Positions 39,626 through 48,866 of a stretch of 64,000 nucleotides of DNA are shown piece by piece. A program made the translations under genes and the position numbers. Location: NCBI GenBank assembly GCA_963761655.1, contig CAVXHI010000011.1, positions 186,001-250,000 of the forward strand, read 5' to 3'. Positions within the stretch are counted from its first letter, which is position 1, and the number at the start of each line of letters is the position of its first letter. The DNA is from RYN-122 sp963761655 (GTDB lineage: Bacteria; Actinomycetota; Actinomycetes; Mycobacteriales; SCTD01). The notes below the pieces were generated by a model that searched no databases, was not told where the DNA came from, and saw only the letters and a list, made by a program, of their open reading frames with translations.

Positions 39626-40378
39626 GTGCTCGACCCCGGGTCGGCGCCGATCGCCGGAGCCGTCGGCGTCAGCCTGCTGGCCGGGCTGGTCAGCTTCGCC
39701 TCGCCGTGCGTGCTCCCGCTCGTGCCGGGCTACCTGGCCTTCGCCAGCGGCGTCGCCGGGGCCGGACCGGTCAGCGGCGCCCGCGCGCGGGGGACGGCGC
39801 TGCTCGCGAGCGTGCTGTTCGTCCTGGGCTTCGCCGCGTTCTTCACCCTGCTCGGCGGCGCGTTCGGCAGCCTCGGCCGGACCCTCGCCGAGCAGCGCCA
39901 GGTGGTCGGCGCCGTCGGCGGCGTGCTCGTCCTCGGGATGGGCCTGTTCCTGCTCGGCGTCCTGCGGCCACCCGTGATGGAGCGCGACGTCCGCGCCCTG
40001 TCGCACGTTCGCCGCGGCGGGCTGCTCGGCGCGTTCCCGCTCGGGGTCGTCTTCGGCGCCGGCTGGACCCCCTGCATCGGCCCCACCCTCGCCGCCATCC
40101 TCACCCTGACCGCCACCGACGGCGCGGCGTCCGCGGGCCGCGGCGCGACGCTCGCCTTCTCATACGCCCTCGGACTGGGGCTCCCGTTCGTCCTCGTCGG
40201 ACTGGCCCTGGACCGCGGCGTCGCCGGACTCGCGGTCCTCCGCCGGCACAGCCTGCGCCTCGAGCGGGTCGGCGGCGCGGTGCTGGTCGCCGTCGGCATC
40301 CTGCTCGTCACCGGCCTGTGGGACCGCGTGCTCGTCGCGCTGCAGCCCGCCGTCTCCGGCTTCACCCCCACCCTCTGA
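39626..40378 (+). CDS. CcdA-family cytochrome c biogenesis / thiol transporter
   Basis: The 250-residue protein has about six membrane helices. The paired Cys regions are SFASPCVLPLVPGYLAF and GAGWTPCIGPTLAAIL, which carry electrons across the membrane in CcdA/DsbD proteins. GTG 39626 is only 2 bases past the TlpA-like stop, so the two form an electron-delivery pair to extracytoplasmic thioredoxins. Confidence 0.92.
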   Translation: MLDPGSAPIAGAVGVSLLAGLVSFASPCVLPLVPGYLAFASGVAGAGPVSGARARGTALLASVLFVLGFAAFFTLLGGAFGSLGRTLAEQRQVVGAVGGVLVLGMGLFLLGVLRPPVMERDVRALSHVRRGGLLGAFPLGVVFGAGWTPCIGPTLAAILTLTATDGAASAGRGATLAFSYALGLGLPFVLVGLALDRGVAGLAVLRRHSLRLERVGGAVLVAVGILLVTGLWDRVLVALQPAVSGFTPTL

Positions 40379-40403
40379 CACGACGACCCGAGCCGGAGGA
40401 CAC

Positions 40404-41555
40404 GTGCGCCTGCGCCTGCTCGCCCTGACCGCCGCTGCCGGCGCGTTGCTGACCGCCTGCAGCGGCGCGCCCGAGGCCCGCACCGGCGAGCCCGAGCGCC
40501 GTGAGACATCCGCCGAACTGACGGAGACCGCGAGGCTGGGCCTGACCCTCACCAAGGGCGAGCCGCTGATCGACCCGGCGGACCTGTACGACGGTGCCTC
40601 CTTCGACGGCATCCCAGCGGTCTCCGAGACCGTCCTGGTCAGCCGGGCGAAGGCCGACACACTGCTGGTGGAGACCGAGCAGGTGATGCTCGTCGAGCAC
40701 GCCGGGCAGGCCCGCGCCTACCCCGTGCGCTCGCTGGTCCGCCACGAGATCGTCAACGACGTGCTCGGCGGACTGCCCGTCGCCGTCACCTGGTGCCCGC
40801 TGTGCAACACCGGCATCGCGTTCGACCGGCGGGTCGGCGGCCGCGCCGAGGTCTTCGGGGTCAGCGGCCAGCTCTACCGCTCGGCCATGGTCATGTTCGA
40901 CCGGCGGACGACGTCGCTGTGGCCCCAGCCGCTCGGTCAGGCGGTCCTGGGCGAGCTGACGGGCCAGGAGCTGACGGTGCTGCCGTCGGCGCTGCTGCCG
41001 TGGCGGGAGGCCCGCGAAGCCCACCCCGACCTGCAGGTGGCGCTCGGCGACGAGGGCGAGCTGCGGGAGAGCGTCAACCCCTACGAGGGCTACGACGTCT
41101 CCGGCCGCCCCTTCCTGTTCCGCGGCGAGGTCGACGACCGGCTGCCGGCGATGGTCCGGGTCGCCGGAGTGTCGTTCGGCGGCGTCAGCCGCGCCTGGTC
41201 CTACGACCTGCTGCGCCGCGAACGCACGGTCGACGCGACCGTCGGCACGCAGCCGGTCGCGGTCCTGTGGGCTACCGGGTCCAGATCCCCGCTGCAGACC
41301 GACGACACCACCACGGGACGGGACGTCGGCGCTACCGGCGTCTTCGACCCCCGGCTCGACGGCCGACGGCTGACCTTCCGCCCGGCCGGTCGCACCGCCT
41401 TCACCGACCGCGAGACCGGCAGCAGCTGGACCCTGGCGGGCGTGGCCGTCGACGGGCCGCTGCGCGGACGCCGGCTGACGCGGCTGCCGCACCAGGACGC
41501 CTTCTGGTTCGCCTGGGCCGCGTTCCAGCCCGACACCGAGCTCGTGAAGCCCTGA
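40404..41555 (+). CDS. DUF3179 lipoprotein
   Basis: The 383-residue protein has a lipobox (LLTAC, Cys about 19) and the DUF3179 core: VRHEIVNDVLGGLPVAVTWC, PLCNTGIAFDRRV, and SLWPQPLGQAVLGELTG. The CPLC pair is conserved in the family and may bind metal or be redox-active. The function is unknown. It follows CcdA by 25 bases, so it may be a client of the TlpA/CcdA system. A strong hairpin ends the operon. Confidence 0.9.
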   Translation: MRLRLLALTAAAGALLTACSGAPEARTGEPERRETSAELTETARLGLTLTKGEPLIDPADLYDGASFDGIPAVSETVLVSRAKADTLLVETEQVMLVEHAGQARAYPVRSLVRHEIVNDVLGGLPVAVTWCPLCNTGIAFDRRVGGRAEVFGVSGQLYRSAMVMFDRRTTSLWPQPLGQAVLGELTGQELTVLPSALLPWREAREAHPDLQVALGDEGELRESVNPYEGYDVSGRPFLFRGEVDDRLPAMVRVAGVSFGGVSRAWSYDLLRRERTVDATVGTQPVAVLWATGSRSPLQTDDTTTGRDVGATGVFDPRLDGRRLTFRPAGRTAFTDRETGSSWTLAGVAVDGPLRGRRLTRLPHQDAFWFAWAAFQPDTELVKP

Positions 41556-41556
41556 C

Positions 41557-41580
41557 GCAGCCGGTGCAATCACCGGCTGC
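41557..41580 (+). terminator. perfect 10-bp stem hairpin
   Basis: GCAGCCGGTG and CACCGGCTGC flank the loop CAAT, directly after the DUF3179 stop codon. The stem is perfect and very stable, so it likely ends the tlpA-ccdA-DUF3179 transcript. Confidence 0.8.
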
Positions 41581-41636
41581 TCGACCGCGTCCTGATCCAT
41601 GAGCGCCACCGCCGGCGCGACACCTGGAGGGGAACC

Positions 41637-42179
41637 ATGAGCGACACCAGCACGCGCAAGGGAGCCAGCACCGGCACCGCCGACGGCTCCACCGACGACA
41701 CCGCCTCACGACGTGCCCGCGGCATCGCCCTGATCGTCGGCGGCCTGCTGATCGCCGCGCTGATCGAGACCGAGACGATCCCGTTCTACTGGTTCCCCGC
41801 CCTCACCGGCCTGACCTACCTCGCCGCCGCAGCCGCAGGCCGCAGCCGCGGGACGCTGTGGGGCCCCGGGTTCGTCATCACCAGCGTCGGCGTCGCCGCG
41901 GCCCTGTGGCTGCGCGACGGCCGCCCCGGCGACAGCTTCCAGTTCCTCGCGCTGGCCGTCATGGCGCTCGGCCTCGGTGGGGTGCTGGCCGCGCTGCTCG
42001 GCCAGGCCAAGGGCTTCGCCGTCTCCGCGATGAGCGTCGCGATGCCCGTCCTGCTGTTCGGCGGCTTCGCGCTGCTCGAGCAGCAGGCCGTCAAGCCGTT
42101 CGCCGGCTCCACCTACGTGTACGTGGCGCTCCTGGTCGTCTGGGGCGCCTACGAGCTGCGCCCCGCTACCCAGCGTTGA
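41637..42179 (+). CDS. multi-pass membrane protein of unknown function
   Basis: The 180-residue protein has a Ser/Thr-rich cytoplasmic N terminus and about five membrane helices (IALIVGGLLIAALIE, WFPALTGLTYLAAAAAG, FVITSVGVAAALWL, LALAVMALGLGGVLAALLG, VYVALLVVWGAYEL). GGAGGGGAACC precedes the ATG. It has a terminator on its left and a convergent gene on its right. No family is recognised. Confidence 0.7.
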   Translation: MSDTSTRKGASTGTADGSTDDTASRRARGIALIVGGLLIAALIETETIPFYWFPALTGLTYLAAAAAGRSRGTLWGPGFVITSVGVAAALWLRDGRPGDSFQFLALAVMALGLGGVLAALLGQAKGFAVSAMSVAMPVLLFGGFALLEQQAVKPFAGSTYVYVALLVVWGAYELRPATQR

Positions 42180-42226
42180 CCCTCGCTCCCGGCTGGGCCC
42201 GATGTGCCCGGCCGGGAGCCGCTGTG

Positions 42227-42535
42227 TCAGGCCACGGCGCGCAGGACCTCGACGAGCTGCTCGACCGTCGGCGAGCCGGCCAGGCCCTCCGGGGTCGAGA
42301 AGACCCGGCACGTGAGACCGACCGGCGCGGACGGGTCGGCCCACGACTCGACGCCGTCCACCAGCACGGTCGGTGAGCCCCGGAAGCCGACCGACTCGGC
42401 CTCCTCCGGCGTGCTCACCGCCTGCAGGGTCAGCACGTCGTCAGGCTGAGCGAGCTGATGCAGGGCCTGACGGACGAGGTCGTGGGCCCGCTGCCAGTTC
42501 GGGCAGTCGGCGGAGTACTGCACGACGACCTTCAC
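42227..42535 (-). CDS. thioredoxin-fold protein
   Basis: The 102-residue protein starts with a beta strand and a single Cys at the active-site position (VKVVVQYSADCPNWQRAHDL). The cis-Pro segment GSPTVLVDGVESW follows. This single-Cys thioredoxin-like form is often annotated as thioredoxin-like or alkylmercury-lyase-like. It follows the broken DsbA-like gene by 10 bases on the same strand. Confidence 0.75.
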   Translation of the reverse strand: MKVVVQYSADCPNWQRAHDLVRQALHQLAQPDDVLTLQAVSTPEEAESVGFRGSPTVLVDGVESWADPSAPVGLTCRVFSTPEGLAGSPTVEQLVEVLRAVA

Positions 42536-42545
42536 GCCGGGGTCC

Positions 42546-43195
42546 TCACGTGGTGAGCTCGTGCTGGTCGGTCCAGGCGCGGCGGAGCGTCGCGAGCAGC
42601 GTCGCTGGGCTCTGCGCTCCGGGGACGACGATGCGGCCGCCGAGCAGGAACGTGGGGACGGCGGAGATCTCGCGGCGGGCCGCCTCGGCCTCGTCGGCGC
42701 GGACCGCCTGGGCGTACGTGTCGCCTCTGAGCACATCAGCGACCAGAGCCGGGACGAGCCTGGCGTCCTCGCCGAGCCGCTGCAGCGTCGGGTGGTCGCT
42801 CAACACCTCGCGCTCGGCGAGGTAGGCACGTGTGAGCCGGCGGGCGAGCGCGTCCTGCACACCGTAGGACTTCGCCAACTGCAGCAGCCGGTGGGCGTCG
42901 AAGGTGTTCGCGGGGCGGACCAGGTCGAACCGCGCGTCGACGCCGGCCTGCTCGGCCGCGGCGCCGATCCGGCCGACCATCGCGCGGCCGCCCTGCGGGC
43001 TGGTGCCGTACTTCGCCGCCAGCAGCCGGTCGTATCGCCCGTGCGCACTGCCGGGGCCCCATGGTCGAGCCCGAAGCTCCGCCAGATCACTCAGACGTCG
43101 GCGGCGTGCTCGAACTGCTCGAGCGCCCGGTCCAGGTGGGCCTTGCCGATGGCGCACCACGGGCAGACGACGTCGGACCAGAGGTCGATCCTCAA
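42546..43195 (-). pseudogene. DsbA/FrnE-like oxidoreductase, disrupted
   Basis: The N terminus (LRIDLWSDVVCPWCAIGKAH) has the CPWC site of FrnE/DsbA proteins. A TGA at 43091-43093 interrupts it after EHAADV. The frame continues (VIWRSFGLDHGAPAVRTGD), then shifts by one base near 43030 into the intact C-terminal part (AAKYGTSPQGGRAMVGRIG, NTFDAHRLLQLAKSYG, AVPTFLLGGRIVVPGAQ). The start is TTG 43195. Two independent lesions make a real pseudogene more likely than a single error. Confidence 0.8.
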
Positions 43196-43202
43196 CGGTG
43201 CC

Positions 43203-43882
43203 TCACAGCGCGAGCAGAGAGCGGGCGACGTCACCGAGCGTGCTGCCGGTGACGTCCGGGGACGTGAAGACCGCCGGCCACGGGGTGCCACGTCGGTCGA
43301 GGTACCCGGTCGTCATCCCGACGGTGGCGGCGCCGTGCAGGTCCCACGGGTGGACGGCGACCATCGCGCAGCGCTCCAGCGGGACCCCGCACGCATCAGC
43401 GGCGTAGCGGTAGGAGTCCGGGTGCGGCTTCCACCTGCCGGCGTCGTCGACGGACAGGCGGCGGTCGACGAGGTCGGCGACGCCGGCCCGTTCGAGCAGG
43501 CCCTCGGTCTGCGTGAGCGACCCGTTCGTCAGCGTCACGACGCGCACGCCGCCGTCGGACGAGGGCGCGCAGGCCGTCCGGGACGTCGGGGTGCACGTCG
43601 AGCGCCTTGACGCCGCTCCAGGACCGTCGCGACCGCCTCGGGCACGGGCCGGTCGAGCCCGTCGACGTGGCTGAGCAGGCCGGTCAGGACGGCGGCGCCG
43701 ATCTCGGGGAAGGTGCGGGCACTGCCGCTCGCGGCGAGCGCGAACCCGTCGCGCAGGACGCCGGCGAACCAGACGTCCAGCAGGTGCGCCGGCGCGCCGA
43801 CATCGGTGAAGCGCTGTCGCAGCGGCTGCAGGTCCGACAGCGTCTCGTTGACGTCCAGCACGACGAGCTCGGGCCCGGGCAC
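43203..43882 (-). pseudogene. haloacid dehalogenase type II-like gene, two frameshifts
   Basis: The first part (VVLDVNETLSDLQPLRQRFT, with the Asp nucleophile in DVNETL), a short middle part (VHPDVPDGLRAL) and the last part (VVTLTNGSLTQTEGLLERAG, KPHPDSYRYA, AVHPWDLHGAATVG) lie in three frames, joined near 43605 and 43555. Each switch fits one extra base. Corrected, it is a normal HAD of about 226 residues acting on small halo-acids or phosphates. Confidence 0.8.
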
Positions 43883-43887
43883 GCGGC

Positions 43888-44280
43888 TCAGCTGCTCTCG
43901 AGGTGCAGCTTGAGGCCCTGGACGCCGCCCTCGATCGACGGGCCGATCATGCCAGCGAGCTCGTCTGGCGTGATCTCCGTGCTGTAGACGACGAGCGTGC
44001 CCTGCGGGCCGTCCTCCAGGACGTCGACGGTCCCGAGGTGGTGCTCCACGGGGAGGCCGATGGTGATGCGGTACTGGAACCGACGGAGCTCGCCGTCGAC
44101 GTTGACGACGTCCTCGTGCAGCTCGTGACCGCCTGCGAGCGTGCAGCTGCGCGTGCCGTCCGCGGCGGTGGCGTGCTCGATGCCCGGGAACCACGCGGAG
44201 ATCCCGGCGGCATCGGACACGACCGTCCAGACGTCGTCGGCGGGACGGGCGATGCGGACGGTCGAGCGCAACGACGCCAC
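43888..44280 (-). CDS. SRPBCC family protein
   Basis: The 130-residue protein of the START/polyketide-cyclase fold begins STVRIARPADDVWTVVSDAA and continues GISAWFPGIEHAT, VDGELRRFQYRITIGL and the C-terminal helix SIEGGVQGLKLHLES. It forms a hydrophobic pocket; the ligand is unknown. GTG 44280 follows GAGGAGTCCC. It is upstream of the broken HAD gene on the same strand and divergent from the hydrolase. Confidence 0.82.
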   Translation of the reverse strand: MASLRSTVRIARPADDVWTVVSDAAGISAWFPGIEHATAADGTRSCTLAGGHELHEDVVNVDGELRRFQYRITIGLPVEHHLGTVDVLEDGPQGTLVVYSTEITPDELAGMIGPSIEGGVQGLKLHLESS

Positions 44281-44304
44281 GGGACTCCTCGGGCTGAGAC
44301 GGCA

Positions 44305-44321
44305 GGAGTCACCTGTGTGCC
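44305..44321. promoter_or_regulatory. GTCACCTGTG-TGCC operator-like site
   Basis: AGTCACCTGTGTGCCG matches the local motif GGTCAC-N4-GTTGCC with one base deleted in the right half. It lies 25 bases upstream of the SRPBCC start in the divergent region shared with the alpha/beta hydrolase. It is weaker than the copies at 48796 and 53059. Confidence 0.4.
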
Positions 44322-44448
44322 GTGCCGCGGCGCGCCGGTCAAGCACTCCCGTCGCCGACAGCAACCTCGGATGCCGAGTCGTGCAAGGTCCAGGGGCGCG
44401 GGGCAGGACGACCCTGACCGCGCCGCAGGACCCCAGACAGGAGCCGCT

Positions 44449-45285
44449 GTGATCGAGGAACGCACCGCCGAGGTCGCCGGGACACCGGTGCGCTGGCTCG
44501 AACAGGGCGGCGACGCCGCGGGTCTGCCCGTCGTGCTGGTGCACGGCATCCCGACGTCGCCGGCGCTGTGGCGCCACGTCCTGCCGCAGCTGACCGGCTT
44601 GCGGGTGCTGGCCCTGGAGATGACCGGCTACGGCCAGAGCATCCCGGCCGGCCGGACCCGGGACATCTCCGTCGGGGCGCAGGCCGACCGCCTCAACGCC
44701 TGGCTCGCGCACCTGGGCGTCGACCGTGCCGTCCTCGTGGGTCACGACCTGGGCGGCGGCGTCGTCCACATCGCCGCCGTCCGCGAGCCGCAGCGCTGCG
44801 CCGGTCTCATGATCACCAATGGGATCGGCTACGACTCCTGGCCCATCCCGTCGGTCAAGGCGATGCGTGTCGGCGCACCTCTGCTGGCGAACATGCCCGC
44901 CGTCGCGCTCAAGCCGGCGCTCGGCATGCTGCTGGCCCGCGGGCACGACACCACGGCACGCGGCAAGGAGGCGCTCGGGGTGCACTACGCCCCGTACGCC
45001 GAGCACGGCGGCGGCGCGGCGATGGCCCGGCAGGTCAGCGCCCTCGACGTCCGCGACACGCTCGCCGTGCAGGACGCGCTCCCCACCCTCGGCGTCCCGG
45101 CCCGGATCGTGTGGGGCGTCGCCGACCCGTTCCAGAAGATCGAGTACGGCGAGCGGTTCGCCCGCGACCTCGGCACCACCGTCCAGCGCATCGAGGGCGG
45201 CAAGCACTTCACCCCCGAGGACCACCCCGACGTCATCGCCGGTGCGATCCGCTCGCTGCACGACGAGGCCGGCGGCAGTCGCTGA
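44449..45285 (+). CDS. alpha/beta hydrolase (haloalkane dehalogenase/epoxide hydrolase type)
   Basis: The 278-residue enzyme has the oxyanion-hole strand VVLVHGIPTSPALW and nucleophile elbow VGHDLGGG with Asp (about residue 101) as nucleophile. An acid follows in VWGVADPFQKIE and the His in GGKHFTPEDHPD. An Asp nucleophile fits dehalogenases or epoxide hydrolases rather than esterases. GTG 44449 follows CAGGAGCC. It precedes the Crp/Fnr gene by 45 bases, so the two may be co-transcribed. Confidence 0.87.
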   Translation: MIEERTAEVAGTPVRWLEQGGDAAGLPVVLVHGIPTSPALWRHVLPQLTGLRVLALEMTGYGQSIPAGRTRDISVGAQADRLNAWLAHLGVDRAVLVGHDLGGGVVHIAAVREPQRCAGLMITNGIGYDSWPIPSVKAMRVGAPLLANMPAVALKPALGMLLARGHDTTARGKEALGVHYAPYAEHGGGAAMARQVSALDVRDTLAVQDALPTLGVPARIVWGVADPFQKIEYGERFARDLGTTVQRIEGGKHFTPEDHPDVIAGAIRSLHDEAGGSR

Positions 45286-45330
45286 TCCCGTCCACCGGCC
45301 GGCGTGCCCGCGACGTAGGAGGATCGGTCC

Positions 45331-46035
45331 ATGACGGCATCGGGTCCGGGGACCACGGGCAGGTGGATCAGTCAGTCCTCTGCGCGGCAGAACCTCGGGC
45401 TGTTCCGCCGCGGCGAGCTCGCCGAGCTCCGCCGCGTGGGCACAGTCCGATGGGTCGAGGCGGGCACCGTCGTCGCCGCCGCCGGCTCGGCCGTCACCCA
45501 CGTGCAGGTCGTCGGCGACGGCGAGCTCGAGCTCATGGCCAGGCAGGACGGCGGCAGGGCCACGATGGCGGTGATCCGCGCAGGCGGGGTGATACAAGAT
45601 CTGCCGCTGCTGCTGGGCATCCCGATGCCGTTCGACGCGGTCGCCAGCCGCGACACCGAGATGATCGCGCTGAGCCGGCAGCGCTGGACCGAGCTGCTCG
45701 CCGCCTCGCCGACGCTGTCGCTGCGCTGGATGACCTCGATCGCCCGGCGGCTCGATGACGACCGGCGGCGGCTCGTCGTCGTCACCAGCAAGCCGCTGAT
45801 CTCCCAGGTCGCGTACCTGCTGCTCGACCTGGCCGAGGAGGACGCGCAGGGGCGACCGGTCGTGCGGCTGAGTCACACAACGCTGTCGCACCTTCTCGGC
45901 GCCCGCCGGCAGTCGGTCACGCGGGTGATCGCCCAGCTCCGGCAGCGGGAGCTGGTGGAGACCGCCTACGGCGTGACCGTCCTGCTCGACCAGGACGGCC
46001 TGCGCGACGTCATGGGCCGCGACCCGCTGCCCTGA
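45331..46035 (+). CDS. Crp/Fnr family transcriptional regulator
   Basis: The 234-residue regulator has an N-terminal cyclic-nucleotide-binding-like barrel (VGTVRWVEAGTVVAAAGSAV, ending FDAVASRDTEMIALSRQRW) and a long dimer helix. The C-terminal winged HTH is RLSHTTLSHLLGARRQSVTRVIAQL. The PRRS-type cAMP pocket signature is not evident and there is no Cys cluster for Fe-S, so the signal is unknown. It is the only Crp-type regulator in this redox cluster and is a candidate binder of the GGTCAC palindromes. Confidence 0.9.
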   Translation: MTASGPGTTGRWISQSSARQNLGLFRRGELAELRRVGTVRWVEAGTVVAAAGSAVTHVQVVGDGELELMARQDGGRATMAVIRAGGVIQDLPLLLGIPMPFDAVASRDTEMIALSRQRWTELLAASPTLSLRWMTSIARRLDDDRRRLVVVTSKPLISQVAYLLLDLAEEDAQGRPVVRLSHTTLSHLLGARRQSVTRVIAQLRQRELVETAYGVTVLLDQDGLRDVMGRDPLP

Positions 46036-46047
46036 GCGACCGAGCAG

Positions 46048-46066
46048 ACCGTCACCTCGGGTGCCC
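46048..46066. promoter_or_regulatory. CGTCAC-CTCG-GGTGCC operator-like site
   Basis: This is a near match to GGTCAC-N4-GTTGCC in the gap between the Crp/Fnr gene and the mycoredoxin gene, about 64 bases before the latter's ATG. It is a candidate binding site for the local regulator. Confidence 0.4.
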
Positions 46067-46129
46067 TCGAGGCACAGGCCCCCGCCACAGGTGTTGACGT
46101 GGCCGAACCCCGACCACGAGGAGGCGCCG

Positions 46130-46371
46130 ATGTCCACGCTCACGATCTGCAGCACGCCCTGGTGCGGCTACGGCAAGCGGCTCATGAGCCAGCGCGACCG
46201 CGAGGGCGTCGAGTACACCTCCGTCGACATCGAGCGCGACGATGCCGCCGCCGAGCTCGTGATGAGCGTCAACGGCGGCAACCAGACCGTCCCCACGGTC
46301 GTGTTCCCCGACGGCAGTGTCGCGACCAACCCGCCCTCAAGGACGTCCTCGCCCGCCTGAGCCCCGCGTGA
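46130..46371 (+). pseudogene. mycoredoxin-like glutaredoxin, altered active site and frameshift
   Basis: The N terminus (TLTICSTPWCGYGKRLMSQR) and EYTSVDIERDDAAAELVMSV with QTVPTVVFPDGSVATNP are those of mycoredoxin. The second active-site Cys of CGYC is Gly. After SVATNP a one-base shift in AACCCGCC moves the true ending (ALKDVLARLSPA) into the next frame. It is either a decayed gene or a monothiol variant with a sequencing error. GAGGAGGCGCCG precedes the ATG. Confidence 0.75.
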
Positions 46372-46997
46372 CCACCGACGGGCAAGAGGTGCGCAACGCG
46401 ATCGTCATCGGCTCCCTCCTCCGGCTACACCGCCGCGATCTACCTCGCCCGCGCGGCGCTCGAGCGCCTCGTCTTCGAGGGCTCGGTCACCGCCGGCGGC
46501 GCGCTGTGGAAGAGGCGGCCTTCCTGACCCGCTTCGCTCGCAGCGTCACGATCGTGCACCGCCGCAACGCGCTGCGAGTGAGCAAGGTCATGCAGCAGCG
46601 GGCCTTCAGCAACGACAAGATCCGCTTCGCCTGGGACAGCGAGGTGCTGGACGCCGTCGGCACCGACCGGCTCGAGGCCGTACGGATCCGCAACCGCGTC
46701 ACCGGCGAGGAGAGCACGCTGCCGGTCACTGGGCTGTTCATCGCCGTCGGGCACGACCCGCGCTCGGAGCTCGTGAAGGGGCAGGTCGACCTCGACGACG
46801 AGGGCTACGTCCTCGTCGAGCCGCACACCACCGCGACGAACGTGCCCGGCGTCTTCGCCGCGGGCGACCTCGTGGACCACCGGTACCGGCAGGCCATCAC
46901 CGCGGCCGGCAACGGGTGCGCCGCAGCCCTGGACGTCGAGCGGCACCTGACCATGCTCGAGGACACCCCGCCCGAGCACGCCCAGCGGCCGTACTGA
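46368..46997 (+). pseudogene. trxB: thioredoxin reductase with internal deletion
   Basis: The start encodes VRNAIVIGS, then after a one-base shift SGYTAAIYLARAALERLVFEGS and VTAGGAL. It then jumps directly to VEEAAFLTRFARSVTIVHRR and continues intact to VPGVFAAGDLVDHRYRQAI and the C terminus. About 100 residues are missing, including the CATC redox pair and the NADPH-domain GGGDSA loop. It cannot act as a reductase. GTG 46368 overlaps the mycoredoxin end, so an original mrx-trxB operon has decayed. Confidence 0.82.
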
Positions 46998-47107
46998 GCC
47001 CAGAGACGGCAACCCCGGCTGCCGTCCCGGCCCGCTTCCTCGCGGGCCGGGGCAGGCTGCTCTCTGCGCGTCCCTGACCCTGATCGAGCACGACCCTGGA
47101 GACCCCG

Positions 47108-47395
47108 GTGCCCCTCGCTCACCTCCGGCCGTGGGCCCGGCCGGGCGACGCCGCCAAGCAGCTGCTGCGCGGCGCCACCGTCCGGACCTGCACACCCGTG
47201 GCCGCCGTCGTCGGGGCCGTGCTCAGCGTGGTCAACCAGGGCGACGTCGTGCTCGCGGGAGACGCGGACGGGCGGGTGTTGCTCAAGGTGGCGGCCAACC
47301 TGGCGATCCCCTTCCTGACCTCCAGCACCGGGGCCCTGCTGGCGGTGCGCCAGCCGCTGTCCCCGGCCCTCACACGGACGACGGGTGCGCAGTGA
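47108..47395 (+). CDS. NrtS-like small membrane protein
   Basis: The 95-residue protein has two membrane helices. VVGAVLSVVNQGDVVLAGDA and LKVAANLAIPFLTSSTGALL match the pattern of NrtS, linked to nitrate/nitrite transport in some bacteria. No nitrate genes are adjacent. GTGA couples it to the flavin-dependent enzyme downstream. Confidence 0.7.
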   Translation: MPLAHLRPWARPGDAAKQLLRGATVRTCTPVAAVVGAVLSVVNQGDVVLAGDADGRVLLKVAANLAIPFLTSSTGALLAVRQPLSPALTRTTGAQ

Positions 47396-48485
47396 CCGCG
47401 ACGGCAGGGCCACTGCCCGAGCAGGTCGACGTGCTCGTCGTCGGAGCCGGCCAGGCCGGGCTCGGGGTCGCGCACCGCCTGCGCGACCACGCGGAGCTGC
47501 GCGTGCTCGTGGTAGACGCGCTCGCGATAGGCGAGAGCTGGCGGGAGCGGTGGGAGAGCCTGCAGCCGTTCACGCCGCGCCGGTCCAGCGCGCTGCCGGG
47601 GATGCGCTTCCCGGCCGGGCCGACGCGCAGCCCGTCGCGGCTGGAGATGGCGTCCTACCTGCGGGAGTACGTCGCGCGGTTCGACCTCCCGGTGCGGACC
47701 GGCGTACAGGTCCGCCGGCTCACCCGCGACGGGCAGGGTTTCTGCGTCGAGACGAGCCACGGCGTGGTGCGCGCCCGGCAGGTCGTGCTGGCCAGCGGCC
47801 CCTTCCGCCAGCCGTTCGTCCCCGTGGCCGCCGCGTCCCTCGACCCGGCCGTCACGCAACTGCACTCCTCGCAGTACCAGACACCCGTGGACGTCCCGCC
47901 CGGGAAGGTCCTCGTCGTCGGCGGAGGCAACTCGGCCGCCCAGCTCGCCCTCGAGCTGGCCGATACCCACGAGGTGACCGTGGCCAGCCCCGGGCCACCG
48001 TGGTTCCTGCCCGAGGACATCCTGGGTGTCAGCATGTACTGGTGGACGCTGTACACCGGCGTCCTCAACGCGCGGGCGGACGCGTGGGTGTCCCGTCACA
48101 TCCGTCGCCGCGGCGACGCGATCGTCGGCACGCAGGTGCGCGCGCTCGTCCGGCAGGGCCGGGTGCGGCTCCTGCCGCACCGCGTCGTCGCTGCCCGGGA
48201 CCGCGAGGTCGAGCTGGCCGACGGGACCCTGCTGCCGGTGGCGACGGTGCTGTGGTGCACCGGCTTCCGCCCCGACACCGGCTGGATCGACGTCGACGGC
48301 GCCCTGGACCCCACCGGTGCACCGGTGCACGACGAGGAGCGTCGCCGGTGCCGGGGCTGCACTGGATGGGCCTGCCGTGGCAGACGCGCTTGAACTCCTC
48401 GATCATCGACGGCGTCGACCGCGACGCGCGGCGGACGGTCCGGCGGCTCACGTCGGTGACGGGAACCACACCGACTCGACCCTGA
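47392..48485 (+). CDS. flavin-dependent monooxygenase-like protein, C terminus frameshifted
   Basis: The protein has an FAD dinucleotide fold (VDVLVVGAGQAGLGVAHRLR), the GESWRERWESLQPFTPRRSS block and the NADPH fold (VLVVGGGNSAAQLALEL). VLWCTGFRPDTGWIDV follows near the end. These are features of YhbW/CzcO-like flavoproteins. At about 48338 the frame shifts by one base, and the conserved tail (VPGLHWMGLPWQTRLNSSII) is in the next frame, ending at 48485. The uncorrected frame ends at 48393. An error or a recent lesion is possible. Confidence 0.8.
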
Positions 48486-48498
48486 CGGTCGACGGACG

Positions 48499-48759
48499 TC
48501 ACCGATGCGCAGTGAACGGCCCTCCTGCGACACCTTGCGCGCCCCGGGCGCCCTGCGCGAGCCCCTGGAGTCGCGGGACGAGCTCGTCGCCGGCCAGGCT
48601 CCGCAGCGCAGGGCCGACCTGCGCGCGGGGCTCGAGAACCACCGAGTCGAGGTCGAGCGCCGTGTCCGCACACTCCAGGGATGTCCAGTGGGCGCCCGCG
48701 TCCTGCAGGACTCCCTGGACAAGGCCCCGTCGGGCGGCTAGCAGCAGGCAGCTCCGCAT
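48499..48759 (-). CDS. possible small protein of unknown function
   Basis: The 86-residue frame (MRSCLLLAARRGLVQGVLQD ... ELVPRLQGLAQGARGA) has coding-like GC bias, but no clear ribosome site or family. An overlapping frame on the other strand is about as good, so either or neither may be real. Confidence 0.25.
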   Translation of the reverse strand: MRSCLLLAARRGLVQGVLQDAGAHWTSLECADTALDLDSVVLEPRAQVGPALRSLAGDELVPRLQGLAQGARGAQGVAGGPFTAHR

Positions 48760-48795
48760 CGTGGGGCGAGCGCGGGCAGACCGCGTGGCCTCCTA

Positions 48796-48813
48796 CGGCA
48801 ACACAGGTGACCG
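48796..48813. promoter_or_regulatory. GGTCAC-CTGT-GTTGCC operator-like site
   Basis: Read on the minus strand this is CGGTCACCTGTGTTGCCG, one base different from the site at 53059. It lies 53 bases upstream of the GH15 start. Confidence 0.55.
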
Positions 48814-48866
48814 TCGCGGCCCGTCTGCGGGCCGCTCCTCGGCCTGCACCCGGGTAGGGGCCCGTC

